Part shown: positions 1-12,500 of the stretch, in pieces
Layout of the letters: each line of letters begins with the position of its first letter
How positions within the stretch are numbered: the first letter of the stretch is position 1
Source of the DNA: Montifringilla adamsi
Lineage: Eukaryota; Chordata; Aves; Passeriformes; Passeridae
Assembly (NCBI GenBank): GCA_017590115.1
Contig: JAGGNK010006482.1
Coordinates: 558,001 to 622,000, forward strand
DNA length: 64,000 bases
Direction: 5' to 3'
Notes under the pieces: generated by a model
What the model was told of the DNA's origin: nothing
Database searches by the model: none
Seen by the model: only the letters and a program-made list of their open reading frames with translations
Position numbers and translations under genes: made by a program

Positions 1-467
1 GAGAGAATGCCAAAAACCAAGAGCAACTTAATTTACAGCCAGGGAACAGTGAGATCCATGTGACAGGCAGTCCATGAACAGGCAGCAGCACCAGAAAGGC
101 GCAGGAAGCACAGGGTGAGGAGGAGGAGGGCTGTGAGGATGAGTATCACCCATGGAGGTGGATAATGCCTGCCTGGCTTTCTTGTCTCCTGGCAGCACAG
201 GACCAGGCATCAGACATGTCAGTCACCTCTTACAGCCCCTTTCCATCAAGGACAAATCCCAAGGTGTAAGCACACAGAACAATGAGCCCGGTATTATTCC
301 AAACAAGCATTAATGAGGGTCTCCACCCCACCAACCAAGGAGCTCCATTAAACTCCACCCTGAAGTTGCTGCCTTGACTTCCTTTCTCTTCCCAGCTCCC
401 TGTACAGCAGCAGGACAGGCAGGCAGGCCCCAGAGAGGGTGGAATGCCAGGGAGCCAAAGCACGTAC
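1..467 (-). other. MYBBP1A: MYBBP1A intron 26, partial
   Basis: Intronic sequence between exon 26 and the unseen next exon. I see no lysine-rich coding segment resembling the MYBBP1A tail here, and no other feature. Confidence 0.7.
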
Positions 468-592
468 GTGTGATCGAGCCAGCGCATGACGTTCCAGTAG
501 AGAGAGTCGAGCCGTGGGGAGCTCCCGATGTCCTGCAGCTGCTGCAGGGGGAGCAGCACTTCCTCCACCTCTGCCAGCTCCACACTCAGCTC
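468..592 (-). CDS. MYBBP1A: MYBBP1A coding exon 26 (last one in the window)
   Basis: 125 nt, residues 1108-1148 plus two bases. It encodes VEEVLLPLQQLQDIGSSPRL and DSLYWNVMRWLDHT, matching family STGSSRLHDLYWQAMKTLG. The donor GTACGT lies in the 10-bp palindrome CACGTACGTG. The codon is open at the donor, so at least one more exon, carrying the basic C-terminal tail, must lie left of the window. Confidence 0.9.
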
Positions 593-3500
593 CTGCAAGA
601 GGCAAGGAGAATGGGGCAGAGTGAATGGGGAGGGGCACTCACAGCAGCAGGGCACAGGCCATTCCTAGGGAAGGCTGTGGCAGGAATTACCAATCCTGCC
701 TGGCTCCTCCTTGAGCCTGTTTGCACCACTTCAGTCTGGGGCCAAAACTGGTGAGTCACACCACACCATCAGGTACTGGGTTTGCCTGAAAACCTGAGTT
801 TCCACCATGAGAGGCAAGAGTTTAAGAGAACTGTAGTGGCATAAAAAGAACTGGAGGGTCCTTCAGTCTGCTCTCCTTTCCTGTCCATGGCCAGGAGCAG
901 GGAAAAGAAGAGACATGACTCTGTACCCATCCAGGGGAAAAGCAGCAGCGTGTTCAGTCTGGTTTCTAAAGATCTGGCACCCTCTTCTGTAACCCACTGC
1001 ATAACCTCAGTGAAACCAGGCAGAAAGGGCTGTCTCAAAGGCTATTCAGCTCCAACAAGGGCCTTGGAAATGATCTCTCTTCTCCACCCATTTTCCTATT
1101 AGGTCTTCACAAAGCAACAGGCTGTGGTCTGACCTCTGGGCTTGTCAGTAGGAAACTGGGCTTCAGCAATTCTGCTGCTTGTGGTGTTTTCCTCCAGTAA
1201 ATAAGAACACATTAGGGACATATTTTGTCATCTATAGAAAATCCGTGCATCTCAAAAAAGTAATTTTTTATTAGGGAAAACCAAACCCCAGAACAAAACT
1301 TCAGCTCTGCTCTTAAAGCTATTAAGTCTGGTTTTGGGAATCATGATCTCTGGAGTTCAGTGGACAAGAAAGAGCAATCACCTGGGATAAAACCCACCCT
1401 CACTGTACCTCAAGCTGTATTTCTGCTGCTAAGAAAGCAGATGCCACAAGTCTTTGCTAAACACTGCACAGATTCTCCTCTGGAGACCAGCTCATGATCT
1501 GAGCTCATCTTCTGCCCTCAGATCCAACCAGGCATTCCCTCTAGAGGTACTTTTGGTAGGAAATGAGGTGGGATGTAGCAATGACATGGCAAAATCCAAG
1601 TGTGACTTTTAAAAGATACTCAGAAAACAGCCATTTGTCACATACTGGGTCACACACTCACCTGCCCCTTCACAGTTTTAAGGAGAAAGTTCAACAGCTC
1701 CAAGCACCTGGCAACTTTCTCTTTCTCAGCCTTCATGATGGGTTTTCCAAGTGTTTTCAAACACTGCAAATTAAATTAGAAGATTGAGAAGAAACAGACA
1801 TTAGATGGGGAAACAGATACTTCATAGGAGAAAGCAGAAAACAAGTAATGAATGGCAGGATTCAACTTCTGGAACACAAACCCCACCAAACTCTGGAAAA
1901 GCTCAGGAAGGCACTTGGTGCAAGCTTCTGATACCCAGTTTAATTAAGAAACAATATTACAGAAGCACAACCATGCTGCTGTCCATAGCTTCTGAGCTAA
2001 AGCACAACTGGAGATGCTGTCCTGGAGAAGAAGAGGTGCAATAATCCCTGACCCCACCCTGGGAAGGCCAAGAAGCTGCCAGACAACAGACACCTGATGG
2101 ACCACAGCTCCTCAGCTTCAGCAGCTGGGGTTTACACATAAAGCATTACTGCAAAAATCCATGAAGACTTATGCCAGGAAATGCCAGGTGCCAGCCTGCA
2201 ACAGGGCTTGTCAAGCTCAAGTTCCCTGAAGTAACTGAGGGAAAAATCTCCCCTGTGCTCTCTGTGTGCTGCAGGGCTTCTGAAACAATGAAAGGTCTGC
2301 CTTAGAGGAAAAGCATGTCAAAGATAGGTCAAACAAAAGCCAGTTATTTACTACAAGGGCAGAAAATAGCCATAAAAAGGCAGCTGGATACAGGGGCACT
2401 GATCCTCTGCCTGCAGCTGGTCCTTCATCCATTTCTGTGTGGGCACACACCACAGCAAACCCCACACACATCACACTAACATGAAATAGGATTTGCAGGA
2501 CAAGTGTGCTGTAGACAGTGGCATGTCCCATCAAAGCCTGCTCCTTTACAGGAACTGTGGCTGCACTTGTGGCCAAGGTCTCCCTTCCTTGGAATTTGGA
2601 CATTTCAACACAGCCAAGGGGCAAAGCCCATCCCATGCTCAGCATCCTCAGCTCCTCAGGCTGAGAAGTCCCTGCCCCAAAGCTGCACCCAGCAGTGGTG
2701 TGTCATGGCTCTCTCACACATCCTGTATTCCAACAAGACTGGAAACAACTTAAGGACTCAGCAAACTCTTCTCCATCTACATCAGCATCAAGCTGGCAAA
2801 TAAAAGTAAAAAAATCCTTGCAGACACTAAGAGATGTAGGAAATTTATTCCCCAAAACAAATTCTTTCAGGAATGACACTCACAAGAGAAAAAATAATGA
2901 TGGCCAGCATGAGTGTAGGGAACACAGAAAGTGGGGAGACAAGGTAACATATCTGCAAAACCATCAGCCTCCAAGTAGAATTATTATATCTGTACAGGCT
3001 CCCCACCCTGGGAGTATCTTTTTAAAATAATAAAGATACAGTTATTTCCTGTTCAGGATGGTCCACTCAAACCCTGTATTAGAAAGCCTTTCTGCTGGCA
3101 GGAATTCAAGCTGCAACTTCATCTGACTATCAATAACTTGCTAATTACTCTCTCCTGATATAGACAGATGCTCTGCAACTCTATTCCAGAGCTGTCATTA
3201 GCCTACAAGGTCACACAATTCCACAGCTCTGAAGTCTCCCAGGTAAAAAGAGAGACAAACATAGGGGGTGTGATGGGGAAAAAAAAAATCAATCTTTACA
3301 TGTAGGATGCAACACCCCATGGATCAGGCACATTCAGTTTATTAGGCTTACCACTAATAATAAAATAATAATAATAAACAAAAGACTGATTTACATAATC
3401 ATTTTCTTTAAACATTTTCTTTGTAATTTGAAGAACAAAATATTGCCAGGCTAATGGTCTTCCTTGTGGTTAGATCACCTTTCATAGAGACTGTTAGGCT

Positions 3501-6500
3501 GAGATCCTTGTTTTGCTAAATTGTGCACAAGTTCACAGTGTGAGAAAATCAGCATGGACTGTCAGCTCCTTGGGACAGGAACAATCAGGGCAGTGCTGTG
3601 AGATGGAGCCAAGGTGAAGTCAACTGTCATTTCATCTTTTCAATATACAAACACTTTAGAATTAAAAAGGTGTTAAAAATAAATTACATTTTCTCTTCAC
3701 TGTACATGAGTGATGTGGACAACTGGTTTAAATCACGCTGCCTTAGCTCTGCCTGTTCTTGGTGCCCTGATGCTTTGAAGGGTTTGAAATAAATCCCACT
3801 GAAGTCAAAAGAAAAGTTCTGTAGCTCTGAAACAGCACCTGAGGGGCTGATTTCCAGCAAACAAGTTTTCAGGGTTTTTTTTCCTCCCAGGTGTTGGGGA
3901 AACTGGGACATGCATCTAGTGGGGGTACCCAACCAAATTCATGCAGACCTGTGGAAAGAAAAGAGTGGCTGGCCCAGCTGGAGATGGAAAACATCACTAG
4001 TCTAGTGACTAAACATCTACATTTAAAGCAGTGTTTTGCATGAATCTGGAAACACAACCACACTTCCACCAGTATAAATAGCCAGAAGCAAACTGGTACA
4101 ATTTAGATGCTCTGTAAACAAAGAGCTCCCTGCTGAAATGGATCACTTTAAAACAGCTCTCCAAGACCAGGAAGGAACAAGGAGGGTGAGTGGAGAAGCC
4201 AAAGAAGCAGCAGATAATTCATCCCTACAGACTGTACAATTTTCTCTAGCCCAGAAGAAGGACTGGCTTTAAGGAAGCTGGATTCAGATAAAGTTTTACT
4301 GTTTCTCAACATTTGCCTCCTCCCTTTCCCTTCTGCTACAAAGGGTGTAAAACAAATTTGCTACTGAAACACAAAACCACCAGCAGCTCTGTATGTGGTA
4401 GGTAGAGACAGTCAAGCCTCTCTGAAGACTTGAGCCCAATTCCTGCTCAGCCCCTCATTATCTTCATCTCAGCACTCAGAGCCCTTCCCATCAGCATTCC
4501 ATGAGATGCTATCTCTGATTAGGCATTGCTTCGTTCTCCTCCTCCCAACAGCAGGGAGTGCACAGAATGGAGCATTTGCTTCCATGGGATTTGTGTTATC
4601 TGCATTGTTTGCTTCCATGGGATTTGTGTTATTTGTGTTAGCATGAGACACCAACACAAACATGCTCACTCTGGTTATGTAAAAGAAGCTGACTCTGGGC
4701 TGGGACTGCTGGCAAACCTGAGGAAATGGATCCCAGGGAATGAAATCCAAAGCCCCTTCAATGGGGACTGGGTCCAGAAGTCAAGAACAGCTTTCCCAAG
4801 AATTTATAGAACTTAGTCTCAAGTAATTATAAAACTTCCTACACAGGACACCGACCATTGTCTGCATGCTGTGTTCTGCTCCCTCACTCAGGTCCCTCAG
4901 AGATGAAATCAGCTGTGCCACCCCAGTTGCAGAGGTCACTCATTTTACAGGCCTAGCCTGATTTTATTTGGGGAATGTACACCATCCAAACATAAAATCA
5001 AAGCAAAAGCTATTACATAACAGATGGCAAACATGCCTTTAAAAGAGAAGTAGTATTTCAGTCCTCTGCAGCACCCCTGGGAGAGCCTTGAACACTGATC
5101 AGATCACAAACACTTGCACAAGGCTGGTAAAGATGTGTTTTACATAGCAAGACTGAGGCACAAAGCTGGGCTTTGCTTCCAGCTATGCCACAGGTCAGTG
5201 CTGGAGAGTTAAAGGAAAGCCCAGAAGAACTTGTGTAACCACCTGTTCCTTGATTCTCTGCCATGAGCTGTTCCACAGGTATCCAGCTCCCTGGCCTCTG
5301 AAAGCACCACCACCCCAAGGGTCACACAACCCAATTACACAATACTAGAAGCAGAGAGATCTCATGATTTATACCCAGCAGCTACACTGGCATCACTTGC
5401 TGATTTATGTTGCTTTTCTCCCATTTTCTGCTTTTCTTACTCTGCTGCTTCAGGAACAGCCAGTCCCATTTCTCAGCATATCCCAGTTCCAGTTCCAGCT
5501 CAGCAATACCTGTGATGGTTAATCATGTCTGCACATCTGAGCTGTCAGCAGATCTGGGCAGGTCATTTTCCAAAAGGAAAAACTATGGAGGCAATTTTCA
5601 CAGCTGGAACTCCCATCTCACCTCAAGCCAGCACAGCAATAGAGCTCCTGCCTCACCCTGTGTGGATGCAGCTGGCAGAGATGGCTCTGTCTTGTGTCAG
5701 ACACGCTGCTTCCCAAAGCCTCTGGCTGTTTCTGGAGGAGGGCACTCCTGGATCCAAAGCTCTCTATTACATTTCTACAAGAAGAACTGCACACTGCCAG
5801 CATCTTAACAACCAGTGGGATTTATTAGATCACTCATTCCTTATCACACATGGAAATATCCCAACGACTGCAGGATCCAGCCTTCATTCCATGTCACATT
5901 GCACTTCACAGCATTCCCCCTTCTTCCCAAAGTGTGAAACAAGTTAGTCAGAGCACAGGAGGTGAGTATCTGCAGTAATTCAGTCACACAGGTAGGACAG
6001 AGAGCTGGCAGGTAGTTATAACCACACAGCCCAAAGTCCAAAACTCCCCTGAAAGCCATCACACAGCCGAAGGGCTGTAAGCACACCTAGGGCCAAGGTC
6101 AGCATCCCAGCCAGGGCCCAGCTTCCCTGCAGGGCAGATGCCAATATGCTGTTACATGGAGCCATGCAATGTTTCTGCAAGTCTCCACATCCACACCTGC
6201 CTGCACCTCTGCCCCTTCCACAGGGACCACTGGGGGACATGCCCAGCCCAGAGTCACAAGGCACAGCAGAACTCCAAGTGCACGGAGTGCTCTGCCACCA
6301 GAGACAAGCTCAGCTCCCAGCTGGGAGTTTGAATACCATTTCATATTTATGCATTCCCAGCGTGTCCCTCAGCCTAGCCCACTGCTGAAACAAGCAGCCT
6401 TCCTCCATGGGATGAGCCTGACAGATCCATCACTGAGAGCTGCAGAAGCCCAGCCAGCTTGCATTCCACCCGTGCCCTTCTCCCACACTGCAGACCAGGA

Positions 6501-9500
6501 GCTGATGGATCAATGTGTGGATTCCTGGCTGGACACCAAGTCCTTGTGCAGACACACACACCCCTGCACCACCTCACACCACTGGACAGCCTGGGGCTCC
6601 TCAGGTGAAGCCTCTTCTCCAGCAGCAGAGTTCAGCAAGGTTCCACCCCACAGAGTGCCAGAGCTCCCAGCTGTGCCCCAGGTGCTGCAGCAGGATCCCA
6701 GAGCAATGGCACAGCCTGGGATTCTGCTGTGCTGTGGCTCAGGTCCCTGTGGTGGAATCTCACCCAGAGGGACCCAGCAAACACATCTGGGGTCCTACAG
6801 GCTGTGTCCAGTACCTGAGCCAAGGCACAAGATTTCCCATGTCACAGACAGGTGAGGTTCAGGAAGGGCAGAGCCTTCCTGTGTTACTGAGAGGTTGAGC
6901 ATAAACTGAGAACAGCTGAAAGCCTGCAGTGTTCTGTGTGCTCACAGCTCCTCTGGCTGCCCCATACAGGATGCTCAGCATCCCCTCACCTGTCAGTCTG
7001 CCTGTGCTTCTCCTGAGAGCAAAGAGGTAAGGCAGCATCATTCCCCCATCTCAGAGGCAAGTGATGCTGCCACACAAACCACGAGAGAGCCAGGAATCAA
7101 CCCTGAGCTTCCCAAACCCAGACCTGCCAGCCCCAAATACTTCCTCTCATGATAATAATCACTATACAACAGATCCCAAACCAGAACTCGGGGCTAAACC
7201 ATGGAAGACAGCGAAGAGAGGAGGGAAGAGCAGGATGTCTCTTCACTCCAGTTTTCATCTCTCCAGAGCCACATCCATTTCCAAGCCATGGACACCAGGG
7301 AACACTTCCAGTGTACACCAGGGAACAGGCACACGAGGAGAGGCTGTCCCAGCACTCACCTGAGCAGCAGCTGCTGCTGGGAGCACTTAAAGGCAGAAAA
7401 GCAGCACTCACAGTCCCTCCTCCATCCATTTTCTCTCACTAAGTTTCTGAAGACTGAGAGTATAAATGTTCAAAACTTACTTCCTTGTATGTCTGACACA
7501 AGTAATGAAGAAATGCTCCCAAAGAGTAGGAGCCACCAAATCTCTGCTTGCCCCTGACTGAGAGGAAGGGAAGGCAGGGGACTAAGCAGACCCACGTGCT
7601 GAAGGGTGTAAATAAAGACATTTTTGGTGATGTTTATTTTGGCAGTTTATTAGAGGGACGAGACAAAAAATCCAGAAGCCATCCTCACAGAAGATGTCAA
7701 CACTTTCCCAAGTTTAATGATCTTGATTTTTTTTTTTTCCCAAAGGCCATATGAAAATGCAGCAGGGAAAAACCACACAGGACAGCTGAAGGAACAGAGG
7801 AAAAGAATCTCCACAGAGACATCCAGTATTCTGAAAGCTATCAGTTAAATCAGTACTGGCCTCATTTTACAAGCTAAAAGGCTGAGAAAGGGCAATGAAT
7901 TAAGAATTTATAAAGATGGGCAGATAAAGGTTCAGGCAATCTTCAAGAAAAAAAAATGAAGGATGGCTTTTTTAGAGATTTGATGAAGCCACTTTAATAA
8001 TTTATCTCACTACAAATTAAGACACTGATAATCAAATGTGATGCCCTTCAGAAATTAAGGGCATGTCTGCACTGGAAGGCCAGACAGTGTATCCCTCTCT
8101 CCCCTACACATTCTCAGTAGCTCCAGATAGTTATTTTAAATCCCTTGCTGAACAATACCATATTAACAAAACCCTGGGATGCTGTACAACACTGGTCCTT
8201 CAGGGAGCACACAGGAACTTCCTTGTGATATGGAAAAGAGCTCTGGGGTTGTCTGTGCCATCCCTTCCGAGGCCATGTCATTCCCTATCTGTCCTCACCC
8301 ATGCCTGCCCAGCCCAAGCCTAAGCGACCACCGAAGTGTAGTGAGGCATCAAATGCATCTCACTGGGGTAATGTGGATGATCTGAAAGCCTCCAAACTGG
8401 TGACTGGGAGTGCTTTGGTCTTGCCCTGAACCCAGGTACTGGATTCTGTCAGTGCTGTCACAGTGCAGGGGGCCTTGATCCCATCTGGGTTTCAAACAGC
8501 CAAGTGGAACCCTGTCTGCTCTGCCCAGTCCTTATGACACTGACAGAACAAGCAAAGGGAAAATCAGCAGTAAAGTTTGTCTCTTCTTATGATGTACTTA
8601 TTGCAGAAGAAAGACAAAGGAAACCCTCAGGAAATCACTGTGCTCAAGCCAGAGAAAGCAGTTTTAACAACAGTTTTCTGAGGGCTGTTCTATTTTGAAG
8701 CTCACAACCATCAAAACACGTATTTTCTGGACTATTCCCACTCCCTTGGACTTTCACATCGTAACTGGGAGTTTCAGCATAAGTTACTCAGAACACCTCA
8801 GTTCAGGAGGGCAAGCTGGTCCCTAGGAAAGGGATGACAAAAAAAGGTAATGAAATTATGTATTCAGCATCTGGAACTTCCTGCCCTGAATCTGTCAGTG
8901 AGTTACTGAAAAATTGGTACAGGTCGCTCCAAAGCCAAGACAGCAATTTTGTAACATATAAAAAGAAAACATAAATATATCTAACAAGGGAAGTAAACAC
9001 CAAAACATGCCAATAGTGACAACTGGGAGAGCTGAAAGATCAAATGGAGAGATGCTGGATAGAGTAAAAAGGAGTGAGTGGGCCCTAGCAGCAAACCCAG
9101 AGATCCCTCACTAAAAGGTGAGAGGTTCCTGCATGGAATGGGGAACTGGAACTCTCAGGCTCTGCAGCTACTGCACTGTGTTCCCGAGGGCAGCCTCAGT
9201 CAGCAGAGGTGAGGTGGGACAGAGGTGACTGTCCAACACACAGGGATGTTCTGAAGCCAAGTTAAGAGATGGTCAGATTGTCCATGCACAAAGAGGGTCT
9301 CTGAGATGTCTCAGGAGACCCAAGTTTGATTCTTGGCTCAGCTCCCAGCCAAGGAGTGTCACCTGTAAAACAGGATGAACAGCTCTACCAAACCAAATCC
9401 ATTATGTCTTGGGTTTCTGCAAAATACTTTCTCCATTACATCAACAACTCACTGCTTTGAACTTCCTTTGTAAAGCACTTTGAGACCAACTGATAAAGAA

Positions 9501-12500
9501 CAAAGCTCTCCATGAGGAAGATGCTTCTGTCAAATGTTCCAGCAACCCAGGTGAGCTCTGTCACTTACAACATGAAGCACTTCTATTTTTTTTATACCAT
9601 GAACACAACTGAGCCATCCAGATCCCCACTTAGAACAGACTTGAACAACTGCAGCAAGATTCTGCTTTGTGTAAAGTAACCATATAGGATTTGGGAGACC
9701 AAAAGTGTGCCAGAGATGTTTTTCTGCTTCCTCCCCTTTGCAGTGCAGGGCTGTGGACAGCACTTTCTGAAAAGGGACCCAGCAGCACCAGCCCAGAGCA
9801 CCAACAGCAAGCAGGGCTCTCACACAAAGAAGTCAACTCCAAAGTACCTGATGGGACATCAGACCTGCCTCACTGACTAAGGAGAGGGCAAACATGGATC
9901 CCTCATGGCTGTGATGTATGTTTTATAAGCATGCTTAAACAATTTGGGAACAAATAAGGTCAAGTTAGCTTATGTAAGCACAAGAGCCACTGCCTTGCAG
10001 CAGCTAGAGCTGCTATTTCAGGAATCTGTCTCTTCACTTAATGTTCCTGGCTGTTGATTCTCCCTCATCTGCCTCTTAGCTTTGCCTGCATAATTCAGTG
10101 ACATCCAAGACTGCACTTTTCTCCATTGCCTCTTCCCCAGTTCCAGCTCACATCACTGCCTAACCCACCCCAGATTTCCCTGCTGAGGATGCTCCTCACC
10201 AAGGGATCTCAGCAGGTATGCAGTGCAATCCCTGAGGCAAGACAGGACAAGCAGGCAGACACCAGGAGATAATATCTTGTCCTCTGTGACAGCCTTAAGC
10301 CTGCCAGGGCAGTCCTGCACCTGGGGAGCTACAGCCTCCTAGCTGCAAGTGTGACCCAGGACACAGAGTGTGGCACAGCCTTAGGTGACAGCGTCCTTGT
10401 GAGCAACAGCACCCCCTGAATTACAAGAGCAGATCAGTTAAAGAGCTGCAAACCTCTCCCTGGGTCAAAGAAAGGTACAAAATTCACAAATATAATTTTT
10501 TTCCTCTCAAAACAGCTATATGTGAGGGACAGTGGCAGGAATGGCCAATGACAAATACAGACATTTCAACCAGAGGCAGGGCAATAAATATCATTTTCCA
10601 CAGCATCCCACAGCTTCCAGTCCGGGTTCTCACAGGTAAGCACCCACATCTGCCAGCACCTACTCACTCACTACTCACCTCTAAAACCACAGCTGACCTA
10701 GAATGGCCCATGGAAACAAGTCTCAGAAGAAAAGGGATGAGACTGAGCTGCAGGAGAACTCAGAGCTCTGCAAACATCCTCCCGGTCCTCCAGCTCAGCA
10801 GGAGTGTGTGAGGACAGCAGTGGCAGGAAGGGCTGTTGTTTAGTCCAAGCTCTTCCCAAACAAACTCACCCCAAAACTTCAACACTGGGCCTGGAACTTC
10901 TGCCCCACCTGCAGCTTCTCTGTGAGCCAAGCACACAGCTTCCACCTGGAGATTCTGGACTAATAAACCCTTCAAGTTACTGCAGTGGTGGAACAGTCTC
11001 TTTGACAAATACGTGCTTTCTACAGAGTCCAAATTTGCTCAGTTCCCAGCCTCTGACTTCTACTACAAGAGATTTTTTACCACCTTTAAAAGAGATCAGT
11101 GACATTGTGAGTATTGTTCTACTACACCACAGAGCCACTGCATGTTTTTACAGCTCTAAACCAGAGAAGTGAGCATTTCTGCACCACCAAAAAGACACAG
11201 CATTTCTTTTGCAGCTTTAGAAAGTCTTTCAGCACAAGTGCCAGCCTTTGGTTATGAATCAAAACCATTATGTGGAATATGAAGTCCTTGACCCCTTCTC
11301 ACTACAGCAATATTGAATGTGCAGCTGCCCCAGCCACACCAGCTGGGTTAAGTACATGGGGGAAGCAGGAGGAAGGCAGACAAAACCCCCACATGTATGA
11401 ACACCAACAGCAGTCTGTAAAAATGTTATCTCAGGACTTTTTCAGGCCAAAAAGAGAACCAGCAGCTATATGCCACTGCCACTTAACAGTATGGGAGGCC
11501 TCCTGCCCACAGGGTAAACCTTGGACAACCCAAACAAACTGACAGTATTTGTCAGGAATTTTTCTTTAAACACACATGACCACAGAAATGAGAGGCACTG
11601 AGGAAACTTTAATAGCAAAGCTCATCATAATCTTGGATGGGTTGCAAGTTGCTAAACTCTCCCTAACAAGAACAACATAAAGGCATTGTAAATGTTTGTG
11701 GTTTCCCAGTGAATCACTGAGTTGTGCATGCATTCAGCTGCTAGACAGAAACATGGAAATGACCAGGCTGGGAGGAGTGGCATGTTTTATGTAGCTGAGA
11801 AACAAAATTATACCTAACTCCACCCACTGGATTCCTGATGTAATCTTTAAATAAAAAGTGTGTAATGAAACTGAGGATCCAGATGATAAACAACATCTTT
11901 AAATTCCCTGTTTTAAACTTGCTTAGATTTTGTCCCTCCTTGACAGAAAAAACAGATCTAATTGTTCTGTTTCAATACAGCAAATTATAGAACAGCCTAA
12001 ATTACCATGTAGCCAGCATCTGAGTAAGTAAGTAATGAAAGCTACCCTTAGAAAGAGGTCATTATTACAGTTACAAAGAAACTCCAAGACTGGAATCTCC
12101 CATGTCATCAACTTTAGCCACCACATCACAACATTAATTTGGCTGCTTGGTTCCCCCCACATCAATCCACAAGAATAAAAGTGAATGGCATTTGTTTCTG
12201 CAACCTCCTGTCCCACAGATCATCTCCCACATAACAGCTGCACCCCAACACTGTCCTCAGGTACAAATTGCACTTGTCACTGACTCAGGAGCCCTGCAAT
12301 TTCTGTCACTGTTTCTTCTGTACAAATGATTTCCCAATGTATTTTAAGGTTTCCCTGATGAGCAATATTAGCAAGGCAGTCTGATCCATAATGTCTGCAA
12401 GGCACCAGGAGTCAAAAGTCCAGGCACCTCAGCTCTGCTTTTGTGGCCCTGAATTTCATTCCAATGCAGAATTTGCAAGACATATCCTGAAATTAATGTT

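Noticed and set aside
6169..6855. A 228-codon plus-strand open frame in MYBBP1A intron 24
   Set aside because: Composition is Ser/Pro/Thr/His-rich without domain, motif or splice context, and other frames in the same GC-richer patch are also open. Most likely chance.
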